From Acinetobacter rudis (lineage in GTDB: Bacteria > Pseudomonadota > Gammaproteobacteria > Pseudomonadales > Moraxellaceae): 64,000 nucleotides of DNA. Position numbers and translations under genes: made by a program. Below, piece by piece: positions 63,216 to 64,000 of this stretch. The notes under the pieces were generated by a model that worked only from the letters and a program-made list of their open reading frames with translations, made no database searches and was not told where the DNA came from. The stretch covers positions 113,546-177,545 of the forward strand of contig NZ_BBRX01000001.1 of the NCBI RefSeq assembly GCF_000829675.1, in the 5' to 3' direction. Positions within the stretch are counted from its first letter, which is position 1; every line of letters begins with the position of its first letter.

Positions 63216-64000
63216 ATGAATAATTATTTTCTATTTAAAAATAAATTTAGGGTACGTGTAGAGGAATATAAATCGACTTTTCTTGAAAGTCATCAAGATA
63301 TAACCTTAATTTTACTACCCGCAATCGGCGTACCCATAAAAAAATATCAGAAGTTTATTAATTGTCTTAATCAAGCTGGTTACAACGTAATTGCAGCAGA
63401 TTATCCTTGCTGTGGTATGAATCAGCCACATATCAATAGAAATCGAGACTATGGCTACAAAGATCTAATTGATGAGTTTATTCCTCAACTCATTGGGTTT
63501 TCAGATTCACAAAACACCGTATTACTTGGACATAGCTTAGGTGGTCACATAGCAACGCTTTATGCGACAAAAAATAAGATCTCTATCATTGGTGTCGCAA
63601 CAGGTAATATTCATTATAAAAATTGGCAAGGCTTCGGACGATTCAATCTCATACGTGCAGTGCTGGTTTTTAAATTATTCATCTGTTTTTATGGATATTT
63701 ACCTGGTTATAAGCTTGGTTTTGGTTTAAAAGAAGCTAAAACATTAATGAATAATTGGTGTCACACTGCTTTAACAGGTAATTATGATTACTTTGCTCCT
63801 TGGCATAAAAAAGCCAAAGGCCATGGGATTTTTATAAATATTAAAGGTGATAACTTCTCACCATATCAATCTACAAAAAAATTAGCAGAAATGTTTAGTT
63901 GCTATACGCTTGAATGTATTGAGATCAGTCCTGAGTTAAAAGGTAATAAACATAGTAATTGGCTTAAACAGCCCGATACGATTGTGGGTGAAATAACAAA
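63216..64000 (+). CDS. Alpha/beta-fold hydrolase (3' end beyond window)
   Basis: The open reading frame starts at the ATG at 63216, with GAAGGGGG at 63201-63208, and stays open for 261 codons to the window edge. It has the nucleophile elbow GHSLGG (Ser107) and a hydrophobic segment (IRAVLVFKLFICFYGYLPGY, ~148-167) that may be a lid or membrane-associated region. Family members are esterases, lipases or thioesterases; a thioesterase or amidase role in the same lipid pathway is possible. The general-acid His is probably in GNKHSNW, near the end seen here. Confidence 0.8.
   Translation, partial: MNNYFLFKNKFRVRVEEYKSTFLESHQDITLILLPAIGVPIKKYQKFINCLNQAGYNVIAADYPCCGMNQPHINRNRDYGYKDLIDEFIPQLIGFSDSQNTVLLGHSLGGHIATLYATKNKISIIGVATGNIHYKNWQGFGRFNLIRAVLVFKLFICFYGYLPGYKLGFGLKEAKTLMNNWCHTALTGNYDYFAPWHKKAKGHGIFINIKGDNFSPYQSTKKLAEMFSCYTLECIEISPELKGNKHSNWLKQPDTIVGEIT

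Noticed and set aside
56742..64000. A complete tambjamine or prodigiosin gene cluster
   Set aside because: None of the bipyrrole (MBC) genes, condensing enzyme, ACP or fatty acid adenylating enzyme is visible in this window; only the acyl-to-amine steps match.
1..64000. tRNA, rRNA or CRISPR features
   Set aside because: I looked for cloverleaf arms, rRNA signatures and regularly spaced repeats and saw none.

Overview
The window looks like chromosomal DNA from an Acinetobacter-type gammaproteobacterium. This is inferred from the low GC content, gene families and gene order, including an STN receptor / FecI-FecR / heme oxygenase locus, tamA-tamB, a LexA-type UmuD with an extra N-terminal arm, and a MocR-YggS pair. 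No rRNA, tRNA, CRISPR array or intact insertion sequence was seen.

The first 30 kb is mostly core genome. It opens with an Lrp-family regulator and an RDD membrane protein whose C-terminus is frameshifted by an 11-bp tandem duplication. A DUF4349 lipoprotein follows. Next is a catabolic block: a FAD oxidoreductase and AraC-type regulator on the minus strand, facing an SDR dehydrogenase, an acyl-CoA dehydrogenase and an acyl-CoA synthetase on the plus strand. Then come a MoeB/HesA-like activating enzyme, a UbiB/ABC1 kinase, folB-folK, the full potassium uptake operon kdpABCDE (no kdpF found), coq7 with an LplT-like MFS protein, and tamA-tamB.

From about 30 to 38 kb the sequence is AT-rich and accessory in character. 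It has long gene-poor stretches, a secreted HExxH metalloprotease candidate, a small lipoprotein, two tiny ORFs, a nested inverted-repeat structure, a two-gene operon pairing a 2-oxoglutarate/Fe dioxygenase with a LysO-type exporter, a umuDC operon with a palindromic operator, and a decayed EamA transporter gene.

From 38 to 46 kb there are an SGNH hydrolase, a YbaN protein and a heme-uptake locus: heme oxygenase divergent from a FecI-type sigma factor, a FecR-type anti-sigma factor and an STN-containing TonB-dependent receptor, with a Fur-box core between them. An MFS transporter and a broken NUDIX gene follow. From 46.5 to 52.6 kb a very AT-rich 1-kb leader precedes a chaperone-usher fimbrial operon. 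A MocR-type regulator, a small protein, the PLP homeostasis protein YggS and two small envelope proteins come next.

The most unusual part is 56.7-64 kb. It encodes an SCP2-like lipid-binding protein, an iron-type alcohol dehydrogenase, a divergent acyl-CoA dehydrogenase-like protein, and an 847-aa fusion of a class III aminotransferase with an acyl-ACP-reductase-like domain. A cyanamide-hydratase-like HD protein and an alpha/beta hydrolase that runs off the window follow. The fusion keeps the PLP lysine, the Rossmann glycines and a cysteine equivalent to the catalytic one of cyanobacterial acyl-ACP reductase. I infer a pathway that reductively releases a fatty acyl thioester as an aldehyde and transaminates it to a long-chain amine, analogous to the TamP/TamH steps of tambjamine biosynthesis but without bipyrrole genes in view.
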